From the NCBI RefSeq assembly GCF_913566895.1, contig NZ_CAJYCN010000014.1, positions 1 through 64,000 of the forward strand: DNA of 64,000 nucleotides, read 5' to 3'. The notes beneath the pieces are model-generated. The model did no database searches. It was not told where the DNA came from and worked only from the letters and a program-made list of their open reading frames with translations. Below, piece after piece: positions 34,152-43,961 of this stretch. The position numbers and the translations under genes are program-made. This DNA is from Listeria ilorinensis (GTDB taxonomy: Bacteria; Bacillota; Bacilli; Lactobacillales; Listeriaceae). Each line of letters begins with the position of its first letter. The stretch's first letter is position 1.

Positions 34152-36470
34152 TCATCCTTCTTCATGAATCCTCCATTCATCTCCCACTGCAGTAAATCGT
34201 CCGCTGTCTACCTGTCCAAAAAGCCTTGAAAACGCACCATTTGACGTGACTACCAGCTGATGCATTGCGCGCGAACAAATCGTATAAACCAATGTCCGTT
34301 CACTTTCTGAATGATAGGTCTCATCAGAAGCATCTAGCACTATCACACTATCAAATTCTAAGCCTTTTGCCAGATACGATGGAATGATCATCACCCCATC
34401 TGATAGTTTCTGATTTTCCAGGTGAATGAGCTTCACATCCATTTTTTTATAAAGAGACAGATAGCAGTTCTCGCAAGCTTCCTGATCTTTCCCGATGATT
34501 GCCACCATACCGTTCTTCTGGCGCAATTCCTCAGCTTTCTCTAAAATTTGCTCCATCATTTGGACATAAGAAGAACTCTGCATCATCTCTGGCAGCGCCC
34601 CACGTCTTTCAAACGGCACAATCCGATCCTTATCCTGAATGATTTCTCGTGTAAACTCTGTGATTTCATACGTAGAGCGGTAGCTTTTTTTCAATTCGAT
34701 CAGTTTAGTTTTCTCCGACGGAAAAAGTGCTAGCATTTCCGTAAGCAGGCTTCCTTTCCGATCAGCCGCCTGAAAAATCGCCTGATTAAGATCTCCCAAC
34801 ATCGTAAAACGACTGGACGGAAAAACCGACTGAATGTATAAAATTTGAGCAGGTGTATAGTCCTGAATCTCATCGATAAAAACAAAACGCATTGCTCGAT
34901 TCACATGTTTGCCTAAGATTTGGTCCTGCAATTCCAGATAGAAGACTGCATCCTCTTGGGACAACTGCTTTTTGTTAAGTCGTTTAACGAGCTGCTTCAC
35001 TTCCTGTCGCCACTCTTCTTCTGAAATCCCATAAGCAGTCAGATCAACCAGCTGTGGTAAACTTTGCATAAAATGCACAAACTGCTGCTTCTGATGAAAG
35101 AAACCATATTTATCGATCTGCTGATGCATCCGTCTAAACTTCAAACGGATTATTTTTTTTGCCAGATAATCCGCCTCCTCATCAAACCCTTGAAATTCTA
35201 AATGCCCAGGCACAAGCATCCGATATTCTTCCTCACTGAGCAGTTCGACCGCATCAGTCACCCAATCTTTTTTCGCCTCGCTCTGAGCAATCACATAGAG
35301 TTCTTCTCGCAGTGCTTTGCTGAGTGCTTTCATTCTTTCAGGCAACTTCAAATGATCCGGCTGCTTCTTAAAAAGTTCGCGGATCCGTTCTTTGGCAATC
35401 AGTACTTCCCCGCGAAAACGAATATCCCTGAATTGCAGTTGCTGCTGTACTTTACTCAAGTAGATCGGAATCTGTTTCAATAGTACCTGCTGCTCTTTTA
35501 AACGTCTGATCCCCTGTCGACCAGCGCTTTCCTTCTTTTCAAATTGTTCGAACAGAGTTTCGACACGCAGATCACCCAGCCGTGCATCCACAAAATCCTG
35601 AAAAGTCGACTGCACCATATTTTTCTCGCCAAGTTCCGGCAATACGTTGGAAATATAATGATTAAACAACCGATTTGGCGAAAAGATGATCATTTGCGTT
35701 TCATCGACCCCTTCTCGAAAGCGATACAGCAGATAGGCGATTCGTTGAAGAACTGCTGAGGTCTTCCCACTGCCAGCTGCTCCCTGCACAAACAGAAGTG
35801 TACTCCTTGTATCCCGAATAATTTGATTTTGTTCTTGCTGGATCGTCGCTACAATATTTTTCATTTGAAGATTCGATCCACTGCCCAGTACTTCCTGCAG
35901 CATTTCATCGCCAATCGCTTCATTTGTATCAAACATCGCTTCAATGATCGCCTTTTTAATCAAAAATTGCCGTTTGAGCGAAACATTGACCGTAAGCTGA
36001 CCATCCGGGGTATCATAAGTAGAAAGTCCTTTTTGTCCATCATAATAAACGCTTGAAATTGGAGCCCGCCAGTCATAAATCAAAAACTGATCTTCTTCAT
36101 CCAGTAAAGAAGAGATTCCAATATATACTTGTTCCCGCTCTCCCTCCTCATCTTCCACATCAATTCGTGCAAAATAAGGAGAATTCTTCATTTTATCAAA
36201 AACAGCCAGCTGCTTTTCACTATGTTTATAACTTCTTTCACGTTCCCGCAAAAACATCTCCTGTTGACGGATACTGATCGTTGTTTCTTCTACATCATCC
36301 GGCTCACTCAAATTCACACGTACATCTTCCCAAAAATTTTCCCGGATGACACTTGCCTCACCTTTGACTGATTCTACAGAAGTTTTAAGCCGATCCTCTT
36401 CATGACCAATTTGTTCGATCGTTTGGTCAACACGTGCCTGTTCTTTTTGCCATTCAAGTGATTCTCCCAT
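34152..36470 (-). CDS. helD: HelD-type UvrD-like helicase, RNA polymerase recycling factor
   Basis: A 772-residue protein matching HelD of Bacillus in length and layout. The N-terminal 100 residues form a long charged coiled coil (the arm that enters the RNA polymerase secondary channel). The UvrD-like Walker A is 'FVQGAAGSGKTSAVL' near residue 230, an inserted clamp domain follows, and Walker B is 'FVFIDEIQDYTPAQ' near 530. Helicase motif IV 'LKKSYRST' and a C-terminal '[20 protein letters not shown]' region complete the ATPase. It helps release stalled or nucleic-acid-bound RNA polymerase. It is inserted between the dehydrogenase and the SMI1 gene. Confidence 0.88.
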   Translation of the reverse strand: MGESLEWQKEQARVDQTIEQIGHEEDRLKTSVESVKGEASVIRENFWEDVRVNLSEPDDVEETTISIRQQEMFLRERERSYKHSEKQLAVFDKMKNSPYFARIDVEDEEGEREQVYIGISSLLDEEDQFLIYDWRAPISSVYYDGQKGLSTYDTPDGQLTVNVSLKRQFLIKKAIIEAMFDTNEAIGDEMLQEVLGSGSNLQMKNIVATIQQEQNQIIRDTRSTLLFVQGAAGSGKTSAVLQRIAYLLYRFREGVDETQMIIFSPNRLFNHYISNVLPELGEKNMVQSTFQDFVDARLGDLRVETLFEQFEKKESAGRQGIRRLKEQQVLLKQIPIYLSKVQQQLQFRDIRFRGEVLIAKERIRELFKKQPDHLKLPERMKALSKALREELYVIAQSEAKKDWVTDAVELLSEEEYRMLVPGHLEFQGFDEEADYLAKKIIRLKFRRMHQQIDKYGFFHQKQQFVHFMQSLPQLVDLTAYGISEEEWRQEVKQLVKRLNKKQLSQEDAVFYLELQDQILGKHVNRAMRFVFIDEIQDYTPAQILYIQSVFPSSRFTMLGDLNQAIFQAADRKGSLLTEMLALFPSEKTKLIELKKSYRSTYEITEFTREIIQDKDRIVPFERRGALPEMMQSSSYVQMMEQILEKAEELRQKNGMVAIIGKDQEACENCYLSLYKKMDVKLIHLENQKLSDGVMIIPSYLAKGLEFDSVIVLDASDETYHSESERTLVYTICSRAMHQLVVTSNGAFSRLFGQVDSGRFTAVGDEWRIHEEG

Positions 36471-36603
36471 GTTCGAATCCCACCTTATTGCTTGACTTTT
36501 TTATCACGAGGTTGTATAATTAATTTATATTTATAAAATTAGGCTATTTTTACCCTAAAATACAATATTCTTTAGTATATCACCATTGTCAGGTCTATGC
36601 AAT

Positions 36604-36629
36604 CACTTCGTTTTTCGAGGTGTTTTTTT
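36604..36629 (+). terminator. Hairpin and T run upstream of the SMI1/KNR4 gene
   Basis: CACTTCG pairs with CGAGGTG and seven T follow, 29 bases before the gene start. It is nested between TGTCAG and CTGACA. It may be an intrinsic terminator of unknown upstream origin or a leader attenuator. Confidence 0.6.
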
Positions 36630-36657
36630 ATTGTCTGACACGAGGAGCTATTTATAA

Positions 36658-37491
36658 ATGGACGTTAACCTGCAATTTCGAAAATCTCTCTATTACTTAG
36701 ATAAAGGAAAAGAACGGGAAGCCCTTCAAACCCTTAAAACAATCCTTCCTATCGCTAAAGAAGAAGGAAAAGTTGTTTCAATCATCCAAATTTCCATCGT
36801 ACTGGCACATGCTCTCTTTCTTCGCGGTGAACGATTCGCTTACTGCCATAAACTTCTAAACGATGCGATTCGATTAAGTCACGAAGAATGGTTCGATGAC
36901 ATGCTAGACGAAGAAATCCAGCAGGCAAAGTCGCTGACAGCTGAAATAGAGCAGTATTTTGAAGAAACTGGGTACTATTTTTCAGCCATTGATTTAAACC
37001 GATTTTGGGCAGACACTCAAGATAATAGTTATCGCGACCGCTATCCAACGAATCAACTCATTCACCAGCTTGAGCAGCAACTAGATGCCAAGCTTCCTGC
37101 TTCTTATTCGTATCTGATGCGTCATGCTGGAAACGGCGGCATCCCTCGTAAATATCACTTTCCCCTGCCAAATCAGAACGGATATGTTACGATCCAGGGT
37201 TTAATGCCGATTGGTTTTGAAGCAATTAATGCAATCGGTGGAACTTATTCAACACGATTCTGGAGACAGGAATGGCAATATCCAGATATCGGTTTGGTAA
37301 TTGCAGATACCCCTTCCGGCGGTCATGAACTTGTCTTTCTTGATTACCGAAAGTCTGGCGAACCAACCGTCGTTTTGATCGATCAAGAGAATAATTTTAC
37401 TGTTACACCTCTTGCTGATAATTTTGAACAGTTTATTTACGGACTGAAAAGTGATGAAGAAATGGCAACTCTTTTTCCGGAATTCAACTGA
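36658..37491 (+). CDS. SMI1/KNR4-domain protein
   Basis: A 277-residue cytoplasmic protein. Residues about 5-105 are helical with a TPR-like spacing. Residues about 130-275 form an SMI1/KNR4 (SUKH) domain: 'IHQLEQQLDAKLPASYSYLMRHAGNGGIP' resembles the family start and 'GFEAINAIGGTYSTRFW...YPDIGLVIADTPSGGHELVFLDYR' the core. Many bacterial SUKH proteins are immunity proteins against polymorphic toxins, others are of unknown role. No toxin gene stands nearby, so immunity is only a possibility. The ribosome site CGAGGAG is 12 bases upstream. Confidence 0.78.
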   Translation: MDVNLQFRKSLYYLDKGKEREALQTLKTILPIAKEEGKVVSIIQISIVLAHALFLRGERFAYCHKLLNDAIRLSHEEWFDDMLDEEIQQAKSLTAEIEQYFEETGYYFSAIDLNRFWADTQDNSYRDRYPTNQLIHQLEQQLDAKLPASYSYLMRHAGNGGIPRKYHFPLPNQNGYVTIQGLMPIGFEAINAIGGTYSTRFWRQEWQYPDIGLVIADTPSGGHELVFLDYRKSGEPTVVLIDQENNFTVTPLADNFEQFIYGLKSDEEMATLFPEFN

Positions 37492-37573
37492 ATTTCGGCT
37501 CTTACTGTACTATTACAGCTTTTTAAGCTAAAATAAGGATGGGAAAAATACGAAAAAGAATGGAGTGACCGTC

Positions 37574-38209
37574 ATGTTAATCAAAAACCTTTGCATTCCA
37601 AAAGCATCACTAACGACTGTCAAAGAAACCGCTACGCTAAAAGAAGCGATCGAGCTACTTGAAGAATCCGGCTATCGCTGCGTGCCGATTGTGAATGAAA
37701 CGGGTGAAAAATTTCTTGGCAATATTTATAAAATGCATATTTACCGCCATGCAGCAAACGGCGGCAGCCTAAATGAGCCAGTCACTTCACTGCTTAAAAA
37801 TGCCACTAAAACGATCAGTGTCAAATCTTCCTTTTTTGAAGTTTTTTTCACGATCAAAGAACTTCCATACATTGCTGTACTCAATGAAAGTGGCGATTTT
37901 TACGGCATTCTGACTCACGGCAAAATGCTTGGGTTGCTAGAAGATGCTTGGAACGTAAGTACGACCAGCTATGTTTTAACCGTTGCGACTGGTGAAGTTC
38001 CCGGGTCCTTGACAAAAATCACAAAAATCATTGACCGGTATACCAATATTGCAAATGTGATTACACTGGATAACCAAAGCGAAGATTTTATCCGACGTGT
38101 CTTGGTTTCTTTACCACTCAGTGTCGACGAAAATTTAAAAAACGAAATCATACAGCACTTGGATCGAAAAGGATTTCGTGTTGTCGAAGTGGAAAAAGTC
38201 AAAAAATGA
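37574..38209 (+). CDS. cbpA: CBS-pair/ACT-type c-di-AMP-binding protein
   Basis: A 211-residue protein with two CBS motifs (about residues 12-60 and 75-125) and an ACT-like C-terminal domain (about 140-205). I start it at 37574 because TGGAGTG stands nine bases upstream; the GTG at 37565 is an alternative. The layout and genome neighbourhood fit CbpA of L. monocytogenes (Lmo0553), a c-di-AMP-binding protein. The nucleotide pocket cannot be confirmed from sequence alone. It is followed by a GCGGC/GCCGC terminator. Confidence 0.78.
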   Translation: MLIKNLCIPKASLTTVKETATLKEAIELLEESGYRCVPIVNETGEKFLGNIYKMHIYRHAANGGSLNEPVTSLLKNATKTISVKSSFFEVFFTIKELPYIAVLNESGDFYGILTHGKMLGLLEDAWNVSTTSYVLTVATGEVPGSLTKITKIIDRYTNIANVITLDNQSEDFIRRVLVSLPLSVDENLKNEIIQHLDRKGFRVVEVEKVKK

Positions 38210-38217
38210 CTTTTACG

Positions 38218-38250
38218 AAGCGGCCCAACAAACGGCGCCGCTTTTTCTTT
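38218..38250 (+). terminator. Terminator of the CBS protein gene
   Basis: AAGCGGC pairs with GCCGCTT across a loop of about twelve bases, followed by a T-rich tail. Confidence 0.8.
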
Positions 38251-38272
38251 TTTTAAATAGAGCAGATGCTAC

Positions 38273-38311
38273 AAAAAAAGACAGAGCAGTCAGTTGAACC
38301 GACCCTCTGCC
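38273..38311 (-). terminator. Terminator of the HdeD-like gene
   Basis: On the minus strand AGGCAGAG pairs with CTCTGTCT and a run of T follows. Confidence 0.8.
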
Positions 38312-38320
38312 TCTATATTT

Positions 38321-38851
38321 TTATTTACTAAATTTACCGAGGAAGAAAAAGCTAGCAATCGCGCTGATTCCTTGAACGATAAAGAAAGTCGCCATAACGA
38401 TTACAATCCCAATCACACTGACAACTGGATCAAACATCGCAATAAAGCCTAAAACAACACCGATAATTCCGAGTGTCAACAACCAACCCCAACCTGATAC
38501 ATTGTTATTTTTAGCTGACATCGCACTGATGATTCGCATGATTCCTGCGAATAAAACCCACATTGCAAATAGCATAACAAGAGTAGCGGCACCGGCGATT
38601 TCATTGAATAACATGAAGACCCCAAGCAAGATGGATAGAATCCCTTCTGCTAATACCCAACCAGATACGTGTTGCAATTTTTTGTCCGAAAAATATGATA
38701 CTGTATGAAAAATTCCTGAAACGAGCAACACAATTGCAAAAAAGACATTGGATGCTAGCAAAGTAGCCACTGGATTAAATAGTAACCAAATCCCCATGAT
38801 GATCATCAAAATGCCTGCAATCAGTAGTAAAACTCTCCCAAATGTTTTCAT
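38321..38851 (-). CDS. HdeD/DUF308-family membrane protein
   Basis: A 176-residue protein with six predicted membrane helices in three repeated pairs, the usual DUF308/HdeD layout ('LLIAGILMIIMGIWLLFNPVA', 'AEGILSILLGVFMLFNE', 'LGIIGVVLGFIAMFDPVVS'). The repeats share the 'I..GI.ll..P' pattern. In Listeria a close neighbour of the methionine genes (lmo0596) belongs to this family and is stress-regulated. Upstream on the minus strand GTTT and GGTAAT are separated by 16 bases (38891-38916), near the sigma-B consensus GTTT-N13-16-GGGWAT with one mismatch. Function is unknown, with suggested links to acid or envelope stress. Confidence 0.82.
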   Translation of the reverse strand: MKTFGRVLLLIAGILMIIMGIWLLFNPVATLLASNVFFAIVLLVSGIFHTVSYFSDKKLQHVSGWVLAEGILSILLGVFMLFNEIAGAATLVMLFAMWVLFAGIMRIISAMSAKNNNVSGWGWLLTLGIIGVVLGFIAMFDPVVSVIGIVIVMATFFIVQGISAIASFFFLGKFSK

Positions 38852-38890
38852 ATGTACTCCTCCTTTTTGTTTTTAAATTACTTCACTAAT

Positions 38891-38916
38891 ATTACCTTAT
38901 TTTACCTTCCTAAAAC
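38891..38916 (-). promoter_or_regulatory. Possible sigma-B promoter of the HdeD-like gene
   Basis: GTTT, 16 bases, GGTAAT on the minus strand, about 40 bases before the start. One position differs from GGGWAT. Confidence 0.4.
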
Positions 38917-39004
38917 AACTATTTGCCCCGTCAATATCCACCTAATTCACATAAGTTCACAAAAATAACAATTTTTGACCAGTTTATAGTGTAAAATCTT
39001 TTTA

Positions 39005-39212
39005 TTGACAATTCAGATTCCTAAGCGTATTATAAACATAATTTCATATTTGTTTCTTATCAAGAAAGGCGGAGGGACTGGCCCAGTGATGCCTTAGCAA
39101 CCGGAACTTTTTGTTTACGGTGCTAATTCCAGCAGTTAATTCTGAAAGATAAGTCGAGCGAATACTCCGCGAATGTACATCCCCCGACTTTTTTCAGTCG
39201 GGGGATTTTTTG
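39005..39212 (+). promoter_or_regulatory. SAM-I riboswitch (S-box) with promoter and terminator for metY-metX
   Basis: A promoter TTGACA, 17 bases, TATTAT (39005-39033) is followed by the S-box core: TTCTTATCAAGA, GGCGGAGGGACTGGCCC, GATGCC..AGCAACC, the GGTGCTAATTCC segment and GAAAGATAAG. A perfect CCCCCGACT/AGTCGGGGG terminator with six T ends at 39211, 34 bases before metY. High SAM should favour the terminator and shut off both genes. Confidence 0.95.
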
Positions 39213-39245
39213 GTAAGAACCAAGCAATCAAAGGAGGCCATTTTT

Positions 39246-40523
39246 ATGACGAAAAATTATCAATTCGAAACGATCCAAGTTCATGGCGGTCACTCGCCCG
39301 ATCAGGAAACAAACGCCCGCGCTGTTCCAATTTATCAGACTACATCCTATACTTTCAACAGCCCTGAGCATGCTGCTGCTCTATTTGGTCTTGCAGAACC
39401 TGGCAATATCTACACGCGAATCACCAATCCGACCACTGCTGTTCTCGAAGAACGCTTAGCAGAGCTGGAAGGTGGTATCGGCGCTGTAGCTGTCGCTTCT
39501 GGTATGAGCGCAATTACTTATGCTATTTTGAACATCGCTTCTAGCGGTGATAATATCGTCTCTGCTAGTACGATTTACGGTGGAACCCATACTCTTTTTG
39601 CTCATACGCTACCAACTTTTGGCATTCAAGTTCAGTTTGTCGATCCGGACGAGCCGACTAACTTCCAGACCGCTATTGATGAAAAAACGAAAGCCATTTT
39701 TATTGAAACGATTGGCAATCCAGAGATCAATCTGATTGATCTAGAAAAAGTAGCTGACGTGGCTCACCAAAACGGCATTCCGCTGATTGTTGATAATACT
39801 TTTGCTACCGCTTATTTGAACCGCCCATTCGATTTTGGAGCGGATATCGTCGTCTACTCTGCCACAAAATTCATCGGTGGACATGGCGTGGCGATTGGCG
39901 GCGTTGTCATTGATTCCGGCAAATTCAACTGGGCGAATAACAAATTCCCGGCATTAGTCAATCCTGATCCCAGCTATCATGGCTTGTCTTATACTAAAGA
40001 TGTTGGCGATGCGGCCTATATCACCAAACTGCGCGTCTCTTTACTGCGTGATACAGGGGCAGCCTTGTCGCCCTTCAATGCCTTTTTATTGATCTTGGGC
40101 TTAGAAACTCTTAGTTTGCGACTTGAACGCCATGTTGCTAATGCACAAAAAGTGGCTAGCTATCTGGCAACCCACCCCAAAGTCACGTGGGTCAAGTACC
40201 CCGGACTAGCAGACAATCCCTACCATCCACTTGCAAAAAAATATTTTCCGAAAGGACCAGGCTCAATCTTTACTTTTGGCGTAAAAGGCGGCTATGAGTC
40301 TGGTAAAAAGGTCATCGAATCTGTTTCTCTATTCTCCCATTTAGCGAATGTTGGTGATGCAAAGTCACTGATCATCCATCCGGCCAGTACAACCCACCAG
40401 CAATTGAATGAAAAAGAACAACAAGCGGCAGGTGTCCGTCCTGAAACAATCCGCTTGTCGATCGGTATTGAACATGTGGCCGATATCATCGCAGATCTGG
40501 ATACAGCCCTTCAAAATATCTAA
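39246..40523 (+). CDS. metY: O-acetylhomoserine sulfhydrylase
   Basis: A 425-residue PLP enzyme of the Cys/Met metabolism family, joining O-acetylhomoserine and sulfide to homocysteine. I start it at 39246, with AAAGGAGG ten bases upstream; the frame extends upstream into the riboswitch. The PLP lysine is in '[12 protein letters not shown]' (about residues 205-215), with '[15 protein letters not shown]' and '[16 protein letters not shown]' at the C terminus. The next gene supplies its substrate. Confidence 0.94.
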   Translation: MTKNYQFETIQVHGGHSPDQETNARAVPIYQTTSYTFNSPEHAAALFGLAEPGNIYTRITNPTTAVLEERLAELEGGIGAVAVASGMSAITYAILNIASSGDNIVSASTIYGGTHTLFAHTLPTFGIQVQFVDPDEPTNFQTAIDEKTKAIFIETIGNPEINLIDLEKVADVAHQNGIPLIVDNTFATAYLNRPFDFGADIVVYSATKFIGGHGVAIGGVVIDSGKFNWANNKFPALVNPDPSYHGLSYTKDVGDAAYITKLRVSLLRDTGAALSPFNAFLLILGLETLSLRLERHVANAQKVASYLATHPKVTWVKYPGLADNPYHPLAKKYFPKGPGSIFTFGVKGGYESGKKVIESVSLFSHLANVGDAKSLIIHPASTTHQQLNEKEQQAAGVRPETIRLSIGIEHVADIIADLDTALQNI

Positions 40524-40544
40524 ACAAAAAGGAAGTGAAGCAGC

Positions 40545-41687
40545 ATGTTACAACAAGAAATACTTTTTGCAGAACAGCCATTTGTGCTAGAAAATGGCGA
40601 AACACTGTGCCCGATCGTCATCGGCTATGAAACATTCGGCAAATTAAACGCAGCACGAGATAACGTAATCCTGCTTGAACACGCTCTGACCGGAACAGCA
40701 CATGCAGCCAAGCATTTTGAAGATGATGATCCAGGCTGGTGGGATGACTATATCGGCTCTGGAAAGGCGCTCGACACGGATCGCTACTATATTATTTGTA
40801 CCAATGTATTTGGCGGTTGTAGCGGCTCGACTGGTCCCTCTTCCATCAATCCACTCACTGGCAAGGCATTCAGACTTTCTTTTCCTGGCTTTAGCATCCT
40901 TGACATCGTTCATGCACAACTCGGTTTGATCCAAGCGCTCGGTATCAAAAAGTTAGCAGCAGTGGTAGGTGGCTCAATGGGTGGCATGCAGGCAACTCAG
41001 TGGGCTATCTCCTATCCAGAGCTGGTGGATGCAGTCATCAATATTGCCTCCCCTCTTGCAGCTGGGCCAGATGCAATCGGCTATAATCTGATCATGCGGA
41101 TGGCTATTCTGAATGATCCAGATTTCAATGACGGTCATTATTCTGGTCAACCGGAGGGTGGCTTATCCACAGCTCGAATGATCGGCATGATGACCTACCG
41201 GACAAGCGAACTATTTTCCAAACGTTTTGAACGATTTACTGTTGCCGAAAGTTCTCCCGGTGCTTTTTCCAAGGAACATTTTCAAATAGAATCCTACTTG
41301 CAGTATCAAGGTGATGTCTTTGTCGAGCGCTTCGATGCCAATAGTTACTTATATTTAACCAAAGCAATTGACCTTTTTGACATATCAAGAAGTTTATTAA
41401 ACGACCATTCCGAGTGTAACAAAATCCATGTTCCTTACTTACTAATCGGTATTACAACAGACCAGCTATTTCGCATTCATGATATAAGGAAGAGTTACAA
41501 GCAATTGAAACAAGCCGGCATTCCTGTCACCTATCATGAGGTTTCCTCCGAATATGGACATGATGCTTTTCTAGTTTCTAGCGAACGCTCCAAGTTCCAG
41601 CCACAGATTCAGCAATTTTTAGAGAGACATGCCGCTCGAGAGAAGAATCATAAAAATAAAATACCCCAAAAAATAAGAGAAGCATGA
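40545..41687 (+). CDS. metX: Homoserine O-acetyltransferase
   Basis: A 380-residue alpha/beta hydrolase activating homoserine with acetyl-CoA. The nucleophile serine is in '[14 protein letters not shown]' (about residue 145), and the catalytic histidine in '[11 protein letters not shown]' (about 340). The oxyanion and lid region '[34 protein letters not shown]' is typical of MetX. It lies 21 bases after metY under the same S-box, so both steps are controlled together. Its stop codon lies within the following terminator stem. Confidence 0.94.
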   Translation: MLQQEILFAEQPFVLENGETLCPIVIGYETFGKLNAARDNVILLEHALTGTAHAAKHFEDDDPGWWDDYIGSGKALDTDRYYIICTNVFGGCSGSTGPSSINPLTGKAFRLSFPGFSILDIVHAQLGLIQALGIKKLAAVVGGSMGGMQATQWAISYPELVDAVINIASPLAAGPDAIGYNLIMRMAILNDPDFNDGHYSGQPEGGLSTARMIGMMTYRTSELFSKRFERFTVAESSPGAFSKEHFQIESYLQYQGDVFVERFDANSYLYLTKAIDLFDISRSLLNDHSECNKIHVPYLLIGITTDQLFRIHDIRKSYKQLKQAGIPVTYHEVSSEYGHDAFLVSSERSKFQPQIQQFLERHAAREKNHKNKIPQKIREA

Positions 41688-41720
41688 AGGAATGACTTAT
41701 ACTTCATACTTCTCTTATTT
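41671..41720. terminator. Bidirectional terminator between metX and the Crp-like gene
   Basis: AAATAAGAGAAGCATGAA pairs with TTCATACTTCTCTTATTT. The stem reaches the ends of both converging genes and carries A and T runs on both sides. Confidence 0.85.
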
Positions 41721-42397
41721 CAAGTAGGGAGAGCTACTTTCATATGTTCATTTTCTTCTGCAAGCAATTGATTGATCAAATCTAGATCAACACACCAGCA
41801 GTTATTATTTTTTTCAATAATACCTGCTTCTCGCAACGCTAATAATTGCGTATAAAAAGAGCTGCGTGACAAAGTACTATAACCCATAATTACTGAAGTA
41901 GTCACTTCTTTAGGCAAAATATAGACATGCTCGACTTTCTCTACCGCAAGAATTTCAACAATATTTTTAAAAACAGTGGCTAAATGATGACGCAAAGGCT
42001 GATGGAGTAAGATGGCTTTATCAAACATCGCTGAACAAACAGATTTCATAATAAAATATTGAAACCCATAATTTTCTGAAAAAGACAGCGCATATTGGAT
42101 ATCCTCTTTTCTATAACTATAAATGATGCAATCAGATAAAGTTTTATAGTCAATAAATTCTTGATTATTATCCAATACTTTACTATATCCCATAAAAAAT
42201 CCTTTACCGATAATTGAAAATATCTCTTTCGGTCGATTCTTCAGATATCCTGCTGCAACCCCTGAAACTAATAGAGACACGTAGTCATTATTTTCTTCAA
42301 AGATCTTTTTTTTAGCTGAAATTACTTCTGATTTGACTGGAAAATCATATTTCTTCATCATGACAATAAATTCTTCATATGAAAAAAGTGTCTCCAC
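41720..42397 (-). CDS. Crp/Fnr-family transcription regulator (second copy)
   Basis: A 225-residue PrfA/Crp-like regulator unrelated in detail to the one at 14884. The N-terminal beta roll (about 20-115) is diverged and lacks a recognisable cAMP pocket. The C-terminal helix-turn-helix is at about 165-200 ('TTSVIMGYSTLSRSSFYTQLLALREAGII'). A similar gene (lmo0597 by memory) stands next to the metX-metY-HdeD block in L. monocytogenes. The ligand and targets are unknown. It faces metX tail to tail. Confidence 0.8.
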   Translation of the reverse strand: METLFSYEEFIVMMKKYDFPVKSEVISAKKKIFEENNDYVSLLVSGVAAGYLKNRPKEIFSIIGKGFFMGYSKVLDNNQEFIDYKTLSDCIIYSYRKEDIQYALSFSENYGFQYFIMKSVCSAMFDKAILLHQPLRHHLATVFKNIVEILAVEKVEHVYILPKEVTTSVIMGYSTLSRSSFYTQLLALREAGIIEKNNNCWCVDLDLINQLLAEENEHMKVALPT

Positions 42398-42769
42398 AAC
42401 AATCCCTCCCTATTTAATATTAATAATAGCACTTATTAAATTACACCCAAGTTTACGAGTAATAGTATTATTATGATGAAATATGTATAAAAAGTGAACA
42501 AACCTAATTTATAAAACAAAATTCATCTAATAAATGATATAAACCGTTAACATTCAAATAAAAATCATACTGAAAAAATCAATTCCCCCCTAGTTGCTTC
42601 CATCCAAAAATGTATGCAGATCATACAAAATTTTCGTAACGAATACGGATTATTTGCGAAAGGACAAAAAAGAACCAAAAACCAAGCTTATCTGCTCTAA
42701 AAACAGACGCCCTACTCTTGGCTTTCGGTTCATTTCTCTAGAATTTTTTCATTTTCAGTCTATGTTTTT
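42398..42769. other. Intergenic region between Crp-like gene and WxL cassette
   Basis: A 372-base AT-rich region containing the promoter area of the Crp-like gene (minus strand, right of 42398) and the downstream end of the WxL cassette. Imperfect pairing of AACCAAAAACCAAG (near 42672) with CTTGGCTTTCGGTT (near 42717) could form a long stem that ends the cassette transcript. A plus-strand frame at 42594 lacks a convincing ribosome site. No gene is called. Confidence 0.45.
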
Positions 42770-43858
42770 CTATTCTTTGAGATTGTTTTCTTTATCCGCA
42801 AGTTCTTGTTGGATTTGTCTCCTCAAACGTGCTTCTTTCTTTTTAGAAGAACGACGACCTAATAAGAAGACAATCAATAACAATAATACTAAACCCAAAA
42901 TACCAAGTGTGATATACAACCATGTATAATCTTTTTCTAGACCTACTGCCTGATCATTGTATTTCTTCGCATCAGCACGATCAATTGTGAATGTCTCATC
43001 CCACTTCCATGTCTGTTCACCATCAGTCGCTATCATTTTCAGGCGATAAGTACCCGCTTTAAACTCTTGATTTTCCCAATCAATCATATAGTTGAAATTA
43101 GAATTGGGAGCCATGGATAAGCTATCTTTTTTCATCTCATGTAAAACCTCATCACTACCATCTTTATAGACTTTTGCATCTATTTTCAGATTCGAAATCA
43201 TGGTAGAAGTCGGATTTTGCAAATTGGCTTTTACATAATTGGCATAATTATATTGCCCTGGCTTGATATATTTGAGTTTCATGTCAGGTGTAACTTCTGC
43301 ATCTGTTTCTGTGAGTTTCAAACCTATCACATACGAATAACGATTTTTAACCATAGATTCATCTTTTTCTTCTTTTTCAGTCGCAGCTACTTCTGATTCT
43401 TTTTGTGTAAAATTAATGCCACCTAGCATGATGCCATCATATGATTCAGCTGGCATGGTAATTTGTATTGGCACTTTTTTCGTTTCGTTTGGCTGCAATT
43501 CAACATCTTTATCAAACTGCACACAGTCTGCAATATTATATTTCAATGATTCATCCGGTTTTTTGTCACCTTCCGAATAGTCAATGATACCATTATCATT
43601 TGTCGTAGCTGTATTGATACTCATTTCGACAGTTACTTTACTGCTTGTAGGATTGGAAACTTCCACATAAACCGTTTGTTCTTGCCCGGACGACATTTTC
43701 AAGTCAAAATAAGTTTGTTTCTTATCAATTTGATTATCGGGTATTTCAGCCTTAACGCCAAAGTTAACCGTAGATGCGGCATCTGCCATTTGCGGCAGTA
43801 GATTCATCCCAATAAATAACAAACTGAATGCTATAAAAGATTTTACAATTACTCGCAT
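42770..43858 (-). CDS. DUF916/DUF3324 cell-surface protein of a WxL cassette
   Basis: A 362-residue secreted, membrane-anchored protein. The signal peptide ends at ADAA/S (about 28), an N-terminal DUF916-like beta domain spans about 30-160 ('YFDLKMSSGQEQTVYVEVSNPT', 'PAESYDGIMLGGINF'). A DUF3324-like domain spans about 170-300, one membrane helix is at about 315-337 and a basic tail follows. Such proteins accompany WxL proteins in Firmicutes and are thought to bind or present them at the cell surface. It is the last of three minus-strand genes, 103 bases after the WxL gene. Confidence 0.87.
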   Translation of the reverse strand: MRVIVKSFIAFSLLFIGMNLLPQMADAASTVNFGVKAEIPDNQIDKKQTYFDLKMSSGQEQTVYVEVSNPTSSKVTVEMSINTATTNDNGIIDYSEGDKKPDESLKYNIADCVQFDKDVELQPNETKKVPIQITMPAESYDGIMLGGINFTQKESEVAATEKEEKDESMVKNRYSYVIGLKLTETDAEVTPDMKLKYIKPGQYNYANYVKANLQNPTSTMISNLKIDAKVYKDGSDEVLHEMKKDSLSMAPNSNFNYMIDWENQEFKAGTYRLKMIATDGEQTWKWDETFTIDRADAKKYNDQAVGLEKDYTWLYITLGILGLVLLLLIVFLLGRRSSKKKEARLRRQIQQELADKENNLKE

Positions 43859-43913
43859 TATTCATGAGTCACTCCTTCAAAAATTCGGTGCCGAAAATTC
43901 GACATAATAAAAT

Positions 43914-43939
43914 ATTGGCGCCGACAAGAGTATCGGCGC
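43914..43939 (-). terminator. Hairpin between WxL gene and DUF916 gene
   Basis: GCGCCGAT and GTCGGCGC form a stem with a short loop (minus strand), followed by an AT-rich but not pure T tail. It may be a partial terminator or mRNA-stability element lowering downstream expression. Confidence 0.5.
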
Positions 43940-43961
43940 ACAATCAATTATTCGTTTAAAA

